Shown here: positions 1 through 8,444 of the stretch, one piece after another
Numbering within the stretch: the first letter of the stretch is position 1
How the letters are laid out: each line of letters begins with the position of its first letter
Source of the DNA: SKPS01 sp964469215
Lineage (GTDB): Bacteria > Bacteroidota > Bacteroidia > Bacteroidales > SKPS01
NCBI GenBank assembly: GCA_964469215.1
Contig: CAYXYB010000011.1
Span: 1 to 64,000 of the forward strand
Length of the DNA: 64,000 bases
Direction of reading: 5' to 3'
Position numbers and translations under genes: made by a program
The notes under the pieces: generated by a model
What the model saw: only the letters and a program-made list of their open reading frames with translations
Database searches by the model: none
What the model was told of the DNA's origin: nothing

Positions 1-922
1 GATTGGAAGCAGAAGCCCAGATGCCCCCCACTTCCTGATGCCAGATCTTTTGCCCTGTTGAGTCGAATTTAGCCAGTATGGAGAGCTGTGCCCCCGAAAC
101 ATTGGGTCTGGTCACGGTATCTTGTCCCAGAATTATTGTGTCGGCAAACTCAAACGATAAGTACATGTTGTTGTCTGTATCAAAAGAGGATTTCAATGTT
201 CTACGAAGATCAAGCGGGATGGGAGATTGTTTTAATTGCAGTTCAATAACCTTTATAATATGCCCATTATTTTTGTCAAATGTAATAATATAGTGACCTT
301 GGTTGGGAAAAGAGAAGCCATTCCAGGTCGTTGAGTCCTGAAGCCAGGCGATCACCTGGATATTTCCTTGGGGGTTAAAATCTATTCCTATAAAACGATT
401 CGAGGTATAATTGAAATTTGGCCCGGGTAAGCTAAGCCATTGAGTTTTTCCTGTGCTGTCCAATTTTGACACAAACGAAACTTTTGCATAAGTACTATTT
501 TGATATATGATGGTATCGCCAAAGTGTGCATCTGAAAACTGGCCAACGATAACGCCACCACATACATATGCATCTCCTTGAGGCGAAACAATCATTCCAC
601 CAGGCCAATCATTGTTATAGGAACCAAAAAACCTCACCCACCTGAAAGACCCATCACATCTGTAACTGAATACACAAAAATCATCATATCCGAAGCCATG
701 TTGTTGGTAAATGGTGTCTATATAGCGACTGTTTGATGAAAGCGCACTGATTCCATAAAGGTTTCCAAAAGCATCTGAACCTAAATTCTTGGCAGACTCG
801 ACTAAACCGGGAAGTGTGAAGTTTCCCTGACTGCCGGCAACATTAATCCACTGCCAAAGAGGTAGTTGAGCATAAGTGCTGAAAGCAATAAACATAAATG
901 TCAGTGTGAATATTTTTTTCAT
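1..922 (-). CDS. Secreted beta-propeller-type protein (SBBP-like), partial at the 3' end
   Basis: The gene reads leftward and leaves the window before its stop codon, so about 307 residues are visible. It opens with a clean signal peptide: MKK, a hydrophobic stretch and an AQ cleavage site (STYAQ). The rest has short repeats with a 'dAfGNlYg' pattern, 'GDAYVCGGVIVGQFSD' and 'AKFDSTGQKIWHQEVGG'. That pattern (a place-name step, then 'K.D..G...W') is typical of SBBP beta-propeller repeats in exported Bacteroidetes proteins. Many such proteins end in a T9SS tail, but that part lies outside the window. The upstream hairpin at 974-1009 separates it from the PKD gene at 1027-3333, which points the same way. 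The function is unknown; a surface or secreted role is inferred. Confidence 0.75.
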   Translation of the reverse strand, partial: MKKIFTLTFMFIAFSTYAQLPLWQWINVAGSQGNFTLPGLVESAKNLGSDAFGNLYGISALSSNSRYIDTIYQQHGFGYDDFCVFSYRCDGSFRWVRFFGSYNNDWPGGMIVSPQGDAYVCGGVIVGQFSDAHFGDTIIYQNSTYAKVSFVSKLDSTGKTQWLSLPGPNFNYTSNRFIGIDFNPQGNIQVIAWLQDSTTWNGFSFPNQGHYIITFDKNNGHIIKVIELQLKQSPIPLDLRRTLKSSFDTDNNMYLSFEFADTIILGQDTVTRPNVSGAQLSILAKFDSTGQKIWHQEVGGIWASASN

Positions 923-973
923 AATAATTTTAAATTAGTAAACCATGTTTCGAAGTAAATATAAATTGGGTAT

Positions 974-1009
974 GGCAGGCGGAGGCACGAAATGGCACCT
1001 CTGCCTGCC
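974..1009. terminator. Inverted repeat between the two leftward genes, terminator- or attenuator-like
   Basis: GGCAGGCGGAGG (974-985) faces CCTCTGCCTGCC (998-1009) across a 12-base loop. The 12-bp arms pair fully on plus-strand RNA if one G-U is allowed, and with one A-C mismatch on minus-strand RNA. It sits just after the stop of the PKD gene at 1027. There is no clear U-run, so an intrinsic terminator is plausible but not proven. Confidence 0.45.
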
Positions 1010-1026
1010 GGTGTTTGTTGTATTGC

Positions 1027-3333
1027 TTAGTTTCTCATAATCAATAGTTTTTTAGTAATGGCCGGGTGCCGGTTGCTTACCAGAGTTACAAAGTAGACTC
1101 CGGGAGTAAAGTTAGTAATATCTGTGGTAATCATGCCCGGTGAATCTGAAAGTTTTATTTGCCTTACAGGTCTGCCGGTGGCATCGGTCATAAAAAGAAT
1201 CGCATTCACCGGATCTGATGGCTCATTAAAAGGTATCCGGTAATGGAAAGTGACCAGAGTATGAGCAGGATTTGGAATTATAGAAAGACTCAGACCTGTG
1301 AGTTGTTTAATTGTTTCATCTTCGGGATTCTCCGGAAGCTCTCTTTTCATGGCACAGGGCGGAAGGGCAATCTGCAGGAGTTTCCCGTAACAAACCGGTT
1401 GACAAAACACTTCAATAAAAAAATCAACATCGGCACTGTTAACCGGTGCATCAAAGGTTAAAGTGATGTTGTTGGATCCGGGTGATAGTTGTTGCAAAGA
1501 GATCTGGTTTATGGCAAGAGTGTTCCCCAGATTGTCTTTAATGATCAGGTTGTAGTAGGTTTGGCAGGGTACATTGTTCACCTGAATGATAAATTCATAA
1601 GTGTTGGTGGTTGGATTCATCTGGATACACCGCTTGGAAATCTCTACAACTTCTGTCTGACAGCAATCGTTGATACGGATCTGCATGATGTCTGACTCCT
1701 GTGCACACAGATGGTTTTCCAGCATCCAGGTGTAATCACCCGCTCCTTCACCGGGTGGGGTAGCTGTTGGCAAATCAATCATTAATCTGCAAGGGATTCC
1801 ACAATTGACATTGTTTTGCCCCTGGTAACCATTGAAACAGGTGGAAACACCGCAATTCCATGGAGTACCACCGTTGTTGATTACATTACCGCCGTTGATT
1901 TTCCAAGCCCAATCGTTAAACCCAACCAGGGTACTTCCATAAGTCCATTGCATGGGCCAGATATATCTTGGGAGATATTCGGGGCAGAAGTCATAGCATC
2001 CCACCGGGAACCTCCAGAAATAGAAATCGGGTGGATAGGGGATTTCAATGTCTGAATACTCTCTGCAGCCGGTTGGTTCTGTGACCCAAAGCCGGTAGGC
2101 TCCTCCGTTGTAAACCAGGGTTGATGTTCCATTGGCTCCGTTACTCCAGTTGAACAGGGAATTGGGTAAATAGTTTGAAGCATTGCTGCAGGAGAGTTCC
2201 AGCTCGTAAATGTTGCAGTCATTGACTGCAAGAGCAATGGTTGGCTTCGGTTGTGGAATATTGTGCACGGTGAAGGGATAAGACTGAACCGGAGAGGAGC
2301 AGCCTCCAACCGGGTCGGTCACCTGTAGTGTCAGAATATAGTTACCACTTCCCAGGTTTAGTTCAATCTCTTTGGTGTTAAAGGGGATAGACACGGGTGA
2401 CTGGTTGACGAATGAGTACTGCCAGTTGTAGCTTAGATTGGCAGATGCCGGCATCCCGGTGAGGGCGGTAAATTTTTCAGCCACACCGGCGCACAAATCA
2501 TGCTTCCCTTTAATGTGAGCTGTTGGAGCACTTTTTACCGCAATGCCTGCCGGGGTTGGATTGAGGTTGAGAAGGCAGTTATGCTGGTCAGTGATCTGAA
2601 CCCAATACCCGCCTGAGGTGGAAACCGGTTGGCCAAAATAGGCAGTGGTGCAATTTGGCATGGGAGTACTTTCGTGGTACCATTGGTAATTGTGGGGTGT
2701 AGGAGCAACAGCAGCAATGTAACTGTATTGAGGGTAGATCCACGGAGATATTGCCACTCCGGGACAAACACTGAATGGAGGGGGAATACTTGGGTTTTGA
2801 GTATATTGATCTGGCCAGCCTGCTGCCAGGGTATTCTCAAACACCTCCATCTGTTTTGTGCCTGTCACGACACAACCATATTTGTCGGTTACCGTCAGTT
2901 CAACGTAAAACAATGACGGAGTTCCTCCACTTGGGTAGGTCATCATGGGGTGGAGCATATGGCTATTAGTCTGATTTCCAAACTTCCACTGGTGTGTGAT
3001 AATTTCACTCATATTGGTGCTTTGGTTTGTGAAATGGATTTCGCGCCCTTCGCAAGATTTATATGGGGGGATGATAGGGGGAGGGTAAGGGTAAGGGTAA
3101 GGATAGGTTGTACTCGCTTCAAAATCGGGCACCGGCAGATTGGGAATTGGGATATAGGCAGTAGCTGTGCAATTAGGATGCACTCCCCCATCGCCAACAA
3201 CCAGATCAACAGTATAGGTTACACCTGCAACAACCTGCATGGGTGTAAATGAAGGCCCTGCGAAGATGGTGGGACCTGTCCCGTCATCCACAATCCATTG
3301 TTGTTTCAGTCGTATGGTAATTAGTGACTTCAT
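1027..3333 (-). CDS. PKD-domain protein with T9SS type-A C-terminal domain, probably 5'-truncated
   Basis: This 768-residue open frame contains PKD-like beta-sandwich segments, for example 'HQWKFGNQTNSHM' followed by 'FYVELTVTDKYGC', and a second around 'YNWQYSFVNQSP...ILTLQVTDPVGGC'. It ends in a T9SS type-A sorting domain ('LSIIPNPAHTLVTFHY' ... 'TPGVYFVTLVSN' ... 'KKLLIMRN'). A low-complexity PYPYPYPYPPP run lies near residue 75. The first residues (MKSLITIRLKQQW) are not a signal peptide, and the sequence then runs straight into what looks like the middle of a beta-sandwich repeat. T9SS cargo needs a Sec signal, so the true 5' part is missing or in another frame. In-frame sequence stays open only to about 3415, where a TGA stops it. 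It is either the remnant of a longer adhesin-like surface protein or has a start I cannot see. Confidence 0.7.
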   Translation of the reverse strand: MKSLITIRLKQQWIVDDGTGPTIFAGPSFTPMQVVAGVTYTVDLVVGDGGVHPNCTATAYIPIPNLPVPDFEASTTYPYPYPYPPPIIPPYKSCEGREIHFTNQSTNMSEIITHQWKFGNQTNSHMLHPMMTYPSGGTPSLFYVELTVTDKYGCVVTGTKQMEVFENTLAAGWPDQYTQNPSIPPPFSVCPGVAISPWIYPQYSYIAAVAPTPHNYQWYHESTPMPNCTTAYFGQPVSTSGGYWVQITDQHNCLLNLNPTPAGIAVKSAPTAHIKGKHDLCAGVAEKFTALTGMPASANLSYNWQYSFVNQSPVSIPFNTKEIELNLGSGNYILTLQVTDPVGGCSSPVQSYPFTVHNIPQPKPTIALAVNDCNIYELELSCSNASNYLPNSLFNWSNGANGTSTLVYNGGAYRLWVTEPTGCREYSDIEIPYPPDFYFWRFPVGCYDFCPEYLPRYIWPMQWTYGSTLVGFNDWAWKINGGNVINNGGTPWNCGVSTCFNGYQGQNNVNCGIPCRLMIDLPTATPPGEGAGDYTWMLENHLCAQESDIMQIRINDCCQTEVVEISKRCIQMNPTTNTYEFIIQVNNVPCQTYYNLIIKDNLGNTLAINQISLQQLSPGSNNITLTFDAPVNSADVDFFIEVFCQPVCYGKLLQIALPPCAMKRELPENPEDETIKQLTGLSLSIIPNPAHTLVTFHYRIPFNEPSDPVNAILFMTDATGRPVRQIKLSDSPGMITTDITNFTPGVYFVTLVSNRHPAITKKLLIMRN

Positions 3334-3528
3334 GTGGTTAAATGTTTTTGGTAATACAAGTTGAATTATAACCCAGGAGTCGTCCTGGGTAAGGATTAAA
3401 CCAGTTAACTCAACTCAAAGTCATTCTTCCCCAACCAGAAAATTGATAGGATATAAAAACACTGAATCCTCTGCGGCCTGTTGAAAGACAGTACTATTAC
3501 ATGCTCTTGCTCAAACTCACACTGTACT

Positions 3529-3553
3529 TCTCTCTCTCTCTCTCTCTCTCTCT
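3529..3553. repeat. (TC)n dinucleotide microsatellite, about 12 units
   Basis: An uninterrupted TC run lies about 200 bases upstream of the ATG of the truncated PKD gene. Runs of this kind slip during replication. In this place it could be a phase-variation switch for the missing 5' part of that gene, or a neutral repeat. Confidence 0.9.
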
Positions 3554-3967
3554 ACGGAAATGCGGGTTTCGGAAATATTAAACAGATTTAATAAAAATAT
3601 TTTCATGCAATAATCCACAATATATAACCCAATCCGAAACCAAAAAATTCTATTGGATTGGTATAACGGCAGGTATGAGATGCAATTCTTCAACCTGTTG
3701 AAACTTGTACTGAGCTTGTCGAAGTATCTGAAATGAAGCTGTAAATATACAACACAAAATAATCAAAACTATATAACAAACATCAAAATATTATGAATTA
3801 TTGATTTTATTTTCCCTTTATTAATGTAATATACACAAAAACAAAAAGATACAAGACGGAGATAAAATTTTTGGTGTATGATAAATTTACAATGTATTAA
3901 TTATATCACCACTTCAGGATTTATGTCAGTGGATTATACGTCATTCTGAACCCTGAACCATGAACGC

Positions 3968-3987
3968 GCGAGCGCCAGCGAGCGCCA
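3968..3987. repeat. 10-bp tandem repeat GCGAGCGCCA, two perfect copies
   Basis: Two exact adjacent copies stand out as GC-rich in AT-rich intergenic DNA. They are flanked by 7-bp TGAACCN repeats on the left and GAACTCTGAACTC on the right, so several short tandem repeats of different period lie within about 60 bases. Confidence 0.85.
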
Positions 3988-4084
3988 GGAACTCTGAACT
4001 CAATAATAATGTCACCCCGCTTCGCTGGGGTTTAAAAAGCCAACAGCCAAAAGCCATTTTCTTGTTCCATATTAAAATCAATGT

Positions 4085-4092
4085 TATTTTTG
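4085..4092 (+). promoter_or_regulatory. speA promoter, -7 box TATTTTTG
   Basis: It matches the Bacteroidetes -7 consensus TAnnTTTG. A CTTG lies about 20 bases upstream (4061-4064), where the -33 element is expected. Transcription would start near 4097, about 45 bases before the speA ATG. Confidence 0.6.
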
Positions 4093-4144
4093 CACTGAAA
4101 TATCGGATTTAAAATCAAAGTGTTTCCAAATAAAAAATATCTGA

Positions 4145-6043
4145 ATGAGGAAATGGCGCATTGAGGATTCTGCGGAGCTCTACAATATTCAGGGTTGGGG
4201 AGTCAACTATTTTCAGATCAACGACAAAGGTAATATGGAAGTGATACCCCGGAAAAAGGGTGTCAGGATAGACCTGCGTGAACTTGTTGAAGAACTGCAA
4301 ATGAGGGATGTCTCAACGCCCATGCTTGTCAGATTCCCCGATATTCTAGTGAACAGGATCGGAAAAATGGCCGAATGTTTTCAGAAAGCCGCCGAAGAGT
4401 ACGAATACAAAGGGCAGAGTTATATCGTCTACCCTATCAAGGTAAACCAGATGCGTCCTGTGGTTGAAGAGATAGTGAAACATGGCAGAAAATTTAATAT
4501 TGGCCTTGAGGCTGGATCAAAACCTGAACTGCATGCCATAATTGCCATTAATACCGACAACAACTCACTGATAATCTGCAACGGCTACAAGGATTACGAT
4601 TATGTAGAGATGGCTCTGCTGTCGCAGAAAATGGGCCGCCGCATTTTTCTCGTCGTTGAAAAACTCAATGAACTTAAGCTTATTTCAGATGTAAGCCAAA
4701 GGCTTGGTATAAAGCCCAATCTGGGTATCAGGATCAAACTTGCAAGCTCCGGCAGTGGAAAATGGGAAGAGTCGGGTGGTGAATCGAGTAAGTTTGGGCT
4801 CTCATCGAGTGATCTAATTGAAGCACTGGATTTTCTTGAGAATAATGACCTTAAGGATTCCCTAAAATTGATCCATTTCCATATAGGTAGTCAGATCACT
4901 AAAATCAGGTATATCAAGAACGCTCTGAAGGAGGCTTCTCAGTTCTATGTGCAGATGCATAAAAGAGGTTTTAATGTTTCATTTGTTGATATAGGAGGAG
5001 GCCTGGGCGTTGACTATGATGGTACAAGGTCTTCGATAAGTGAGAGCAGCGTTAACTATAGCATCCAGGAATATTTGAACGATGCTATTTACAGCATGGT
5101 AGACGTAAGTGACAAAAACGACATTCCTCATCCAAATGTGATTACCGAGTCGGGAAGATCTCTTACGGCACATCATTCAGTGCTGATTTTTGAGGTACTT
5201 GAGACAATTTCTGTCCCTTTGTGGGGTGAAGAGGATGTGATTAGTGAAGGGGATCATGAGCTTGTAAAAGATCTTCACGAGTTATGGCAGGATATAAACC
5301 AGCCCCGGATGCTTGAAACCTGGCATGATGCCCAACACATCAGGGAAGAGGCTCTCGACATGTTCAGCTTCGGGTTACTCGACCTGGAAACAAGGGCAAG
5401 AATTGAACGCCTTTTCTGGGGTATTGCTAAGGATATTCATGAGATGACACTCCAGAGTAAGCATATTCCGGATGAGTTAAGGCAACTATCGAAACTGTTG
5501 TCTGACAAGTATTTCTGCAATTTTTCCCTCTTTCAATCATTGCCCGATTCATGGGCTATTGATCAGATCTTTCCCATTATGCCTATTCAAAGGCTCAATG
5601 AAAAGCCAGTTCGCTCTGCAACTCTTCAGGATATAACCTGTGATTCTGATGGCAAAATTGACAACTTTATATCTGCACGTAAGATAGCTTATCATCTCCC
5701 GGTTCAACCTTTGAGGGATGGTGAACCATATTATGTTGGGGTATTCCTGGTTGGCGCATACCAGGAGATTCTCGGCGACCTGCATAACCTCTTTGGTGAC
5801 ACCAATGTGGTTCATGTTTCGATAAATGGTGACACTTACCACGTTGATCAGGTTATTGACGGGGAGACAATAGCCGATGTGCTCGACTATGTTCAGTATG
5901 ATGCCAAGCAGATGGTTCGTAATGTTGAAAGGTGGGTTACCTCTTCAGTAAAGGAGGGATCAATTACTGCTGCTGAAGGGAAAGAGTTCCTCTCAAACTA
6001 CAGGTCGGGGCTATATGGGTACACCTATCTGGTCCCCAAATAG
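4145..6043 (+). CDS. speA: Biosynthetic arginine decarboxylase SpeA
   Basis: A PLP-dependent enzyme that converts arginine to agmatine and CO2, the first step of the agmatine route to putrescine and spermidine. It is 632 residues, close to the usual size of about 630-660. The PLP lysine is K99 in YPIKVNQ. The glycine-rich phosphate loop (VDIGGGLGVDYDG) and the fold III motif TESGRSLTAHH follow in the expected order, then the family's helical and C-terminal beta domains. The ATG at 4145 sits about 50 bases after a good -7 box. No ornithine or agmatine enzyme lies beside it; the next gene is a glycosyltransferase on the same strand 39 bases downstream. The assignment is secure. Confidence 0.95.
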   Translation: MRKWRIEDSAELYNIQGWGVNYFQINDKGNMEVIPRKKGVRIDLRELVEELQMRDVSTPMLVRFPDILVNRIGKMAECFQKAAEEYEYKGQSYIVYPIKVNQMRPVVEEIVKHGRKFNIGLEAGSKPELHAIIAINTDNNSLIICNGYKDYDYVEMALLSQKMGRRIFLVVEKLNELKLISDVSQRLGIKPNLGIRIKLASSGSGKWEESGGESSKFGLSSSDLIEALDFLENNDLKDSLKLIHFHIGSQITKIRYIKNALKEASQFYVQMHKRGFNVSFVDIGGGLGVDYDGTRSSISESSVNYSIQEYLNDAIYSMVDVSDKNDIPHPNVITESGRSLTAHHSVLIFEVLETISVPLWGEEDVISEGDHELVKDLHELWQDINQPRMLETWHDAQHIREEALDMFSFGLLDLETRARIERLFWGIAKDIHEMTLQSKHIPDELRQLSKLLSDKYFCNFSLFQSLPDSWAIDQIFPIMPIQRLNEKPVRSATLQDITCDSDGKIDNFISARKIAYHLPVQPLRDGEPYYVGVFLVGAYQEILGDLHNLFGDTNVVHVSINGDTYHVDQVIDGETIADVLDYVQYDAKQMVRNVERWVTSSVKEGSITAAEGKEFLSNYRSGLYGYTYLVPK

Positions 6044-6082
6044 TGTTTTTGTTTGTTATTTCCCAACAGTAACATAGCTGGT

Positions 6083-7066
6083 ATGCATGTAACAATTTTT
6101 TATCCGGGAAAAATACCGGTTCATAAATACGGAGGCACCGGCCGTGACGTATGGTACGAGGGGAGGGAATTGTGCCGCCTGGGGCATAAAGTCACATATC
6201 TTGTGGGAAGAGGATCGAAATGTGATTTCGCCAATGTTATTGAATATGATCCGGGTATGGATTATAATGCACAGATACCGGATGTTACAGATATTGTCCA
6301 TTTCCATCTAACACCCAGGGCTCCTGTATTGAAACCATACATTGTTACAATACACGGAAATCCCCGTCTGGGTGAAGAGATTGATATAAACACTGTATTC
6401 GTTTCCCGGGATCATGCAAACAGATACGGCTCAGATTTATTTGTATATAATGGAATGGATTGGGATGATTATGGTCCTGTTGATCTTACAGTACATCGAA
6501 CTCATTTCCATTTTCTGGGCAAGGCAGCATGGAGGGTAAAAAACCTCAGAGGTGCCATCGATGTTACAAAGGCTGCCGGTGAAAAACTTATTGTTATAGG
6601 CGGTTACAGGCTGAATTTCAGGATGGGATTCAGGTTTATCCCTGACAGGCATGTGTCATTCGGGGGTATTGTTGGTGGAGAGAAGAAATACAGCGTGATG
6701 CGCAATTCCAAAGGTTTGATTTTCCCTGTATTGTGGAATGAGCCAATGGGGCTTGCAATCATAGAGAGCCTTTATTTCGGAGCACCTGTGTTTGGAACGC
6801 CATACGGCTCTCTTCCCGAAATTGTTAACAGCGAGGTTGGCTTCCTCAGTAATAGCCGCGAGTCATTGGCAAAGGTTCTTAAAGAGGCTGGTAATTATTC
6901 CCCTGCCAGATGTCATGAATATGCAGTCGATAGTTTTAATGCCGGGAAAATGACCCGTGAGTACCTCCGTTTATTTTCAAAAGTTTTAAATGGAGAATCT
7001 CTTAACCCTGTCAAGCCATCGCTAAAATACCCTGATAACAAAGACCTTTTGCCATGGTATTCATAA
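6083..7066 (+). CDS. GT4-type glycosyltransferase
   Basis: It probably transfers a sugar from a nucleotide-sugar donor in envelope or exopolysaccharide assembly; substrate and acceptor are unknown. The protein begins MHVTIFYPGKIPVHKYGG with the donor-fold glycine motif 'KYGGTGRDVWYEGREL'. The GT4 signature in the C-terminal half is 'NEPMGLAIIESLYFGAPVFG', containing the E-x7-E pair. I prefer the ATG at 6083 (327 residues) to the TTG at 6053, because the extra residues MLFPNSNIAG do not belong to the fold. It lies between speA and lgt on the same strand and could be co-transcribed with speA. Confidence 0.85.
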   Translation: MHVTIFYPGKIPVHKYGGTGRDVWYEGRELCRLGHKVTYLVGRGSKCDFANVIEYDPGMDYNAQIPDVTDIVHFHLTPRAPVLKPYIVTIHGNPRLGEEIDINTVFVSRDHANRYGSDLFVYNGMDWDDYGPVDLTVHRTHFHFLGKAAWRVKNLRGAIDVTKAAGEKLIVIGGYRLNFRMGFRFIPDRHVSFGGIVGGEKKYSVMRNSKGLIFPVLWNEPMGLAIIESLYFGAPVFGTPYGSLPEIVNSEVGFLSNSRESLAKVLKEAGNYSPARCHEYAVDSFNAGKMTREYLRLFSKVLNGESLNPVKPSLKYPDNKDLLPWYS

Positions 7067-7130
7067 ATAAAGGTTATTTTGCAGATTTCTGAAAATTATG
7101 TAGGTTTGTTGAAATATTAAGATTTGTTTT

Positions 7131-8444
7131 ATGTATCCCACTTTAGGCCATCTCTTCAACGCGCTCTTTGGAACCTCGGTAACGTTCCCTTTGCCAACAT
7201 ATGGATTTTTGCTTGCATCTGCTTTCTTCTCTGCATTCCTTGTAGTGAGGCATGAACTTAAAAGAAAAGGAATGGCGGGCATCATACTTCCGACAACCGA
7301 AAAGGTTACAATCGGAAAGCCGGCATCAACAAGTGAAATTTTCACCTATTCCTTTTTCGGATTTCTTGCAGGCTTTAAGCTGGTTGGGATCGTTGTTGAT
7401 TACGATCTTTTCAGTGATGATGTACAGGGTTATGTTCTTTCTCTGCAGGGTAACTTTTTAGGAGGAATAGTTGCAGGAGGGCTGATGGGATATTATATTT
7501 ACAGAAAACGTGATAAAGCGAAACTGGCCACACCCGTTATTACAGAAGAAATAGTGCAACCACACCAACAGGCTGCCGCACTGTTGCTCATTGCCGCATT
7601 ATCAGGTATCGTGGGTGCAAAAGTTTTCCACCAGCTTGAAAACTTTCAGGAATTTCTCTCTGACCCAGTCGGATCACTTTTTTCCGCCGGTGGCCTTACA
7701 TTCTACGGCGGACTTATTTTCGGGATAATAAGTGTGCTTTGGTATGTAAGAAAGAAGAATATTCCTGTTGCTGAGATGATGGATATTGCCGCACCTGCTG
7801 TCCTGCTGGCTTACGGTATTGGAAGAATTGGATGTATGGCTTCAGGTGATGGATGCTGGGGTATCCCAAACCCGTATCCTAAACCCGATTGGATAGCATT
7901 CCTCCCAGACTGGATGTGGTCGTTCAATTACCCTCATAATGTAATCAACAGCGGTGTGCTCATGGAAGGATGCAGTGGGCAATACTGTCACAAACTGCCC
8001 GAACCCGTCTGGCCAACCCCTTTTTATGAATCAACAATTAACCTGATATTCTTTGGTGTACTATGGTGCATAAGAAGAAAACTCCAAACACCGGGGGTCC
8101 TCTTTGGTATCTTTCTTATAATGAATGGCTTCGAGCGTTTTTTTATCGAAAAAATTAGAATTAACAACAAATACCACCTGGGCTCTTTCAATTTTACCCA
8201 GGCGGAAGTTATCTCTGTGTTGCTGTTGATTGCTGGTTTGTTGCTGATAATATTCCTGAAAAGAAGGAGCAGAAAGAGAAAAGCAGATAACGCTGAAGTC
8301 AGCATCAAAGATAACATCGGCGATAAAGTCAACAACAATAACTCAGACACAAAAGCAGAAAAAGAAGATAACTCAGAAAGCCTGGACCACAACGACATAA
8401 GCACCGATAAAGAGAATAGTGATAATGAACCGAACCGGATATGA
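7131..8444 (+). CDS. lgt: Prolipoprotein diacylglyceryl transferase, large form with an acidic tail
   Basis: An inner-membrane enzyme that moves diacylglycerol from phosphatidylglycerol onto the lipobox cysteine of prolipoproteins. The signature 'YGIGRIGCMASGDGCWGIP' and the late 'GFERFFIEKIRINNKYH' (conserved Arg/Glu) are both present among several membrane segments. At 437 residues it is much longer than the roughly 280 of classical Lgt. The extra length is an N-terminal membrane region, an insertion after the signature, and a 55-residue hydrophilic Asn/Asp/Glu-rich C-terminal tail. The stop overlaps the start of the next gene (ATGA), so the two are translationally coupled. Clients in this window include the lipoproteins at 41288, 60386 and 61445. 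Confidence 0.92.
   Translation: MYPTLGHLFNALFGTSVTFPLPTYGFLLASAFFSAFLVVRHELKRKGMAGIILPTTEKVTIGKPASTSEIFTYSFFGFLAGFKLVGIVVDYDLFSDDVQGYVLSLQGNFLGGIVAGGLMGYYIYRKRDKAKLATPVITEEIVQPHQQAAALLLIAALSGIVGAKVFHQLENFQEFLSDPVGSLFSAGGLTFYGGLIFGIISVLWYVRKKNIPVAEMMDIAAPAVLLAYGIGRIGCMASGDGCWGIPNPYPKPDWIAFLPDWMWSFNYPHNVINSGVLMEGCSGQYCHKLPEPVWPTPFYESTINLIFFGVLWCIRRKLQTPGVLFGIFLIMNGFERFFIEKIRINNKYHLGSFNFTQAEVISVLLLIAGLLLIIFLKRRSRKRKADNAEVSIKDNIGDKVNNNNSDTKAEKEDNSESLDHNDISTDKENSDNEPNRI

Larger units (their letters stand above)
3334..4144. other. Long non-coding gap with a microsatellite and several micro-tandem repeats
   Basis: No convincing gene lies in these 811 bases. The gap holds a (TC)12 run at 3529-3553 and a TGAGCTTGTCGAAG-type motif near 3712-3725. 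It also has 7-bp repeats TGAACCC/TGAACCA/TGAAC at 3947-3965, two perfect copies of GCGAGCGCCA at 3968-3987, and a small ACCCC...GGGGT hairpin at 4014-4031. Its right end carries the speA promoter. The left part is AT-rich, and some of it may be the decayed 5' end of the PKD gene. Confidence 0.7.

Noticed and set aside
1816..2309. Long frames opposite the PKD gene
   Set aside because: They are shadows of the minus-strand coding frame and show no start signals or domains.
3080..3105. GGGTAAGGGTAAGGGTAAGG, a telomere-like repeat
   Set aside because: It is in-frame within the PKD gene and encodes the PYPYPYP run, so coding low complexity explains it.
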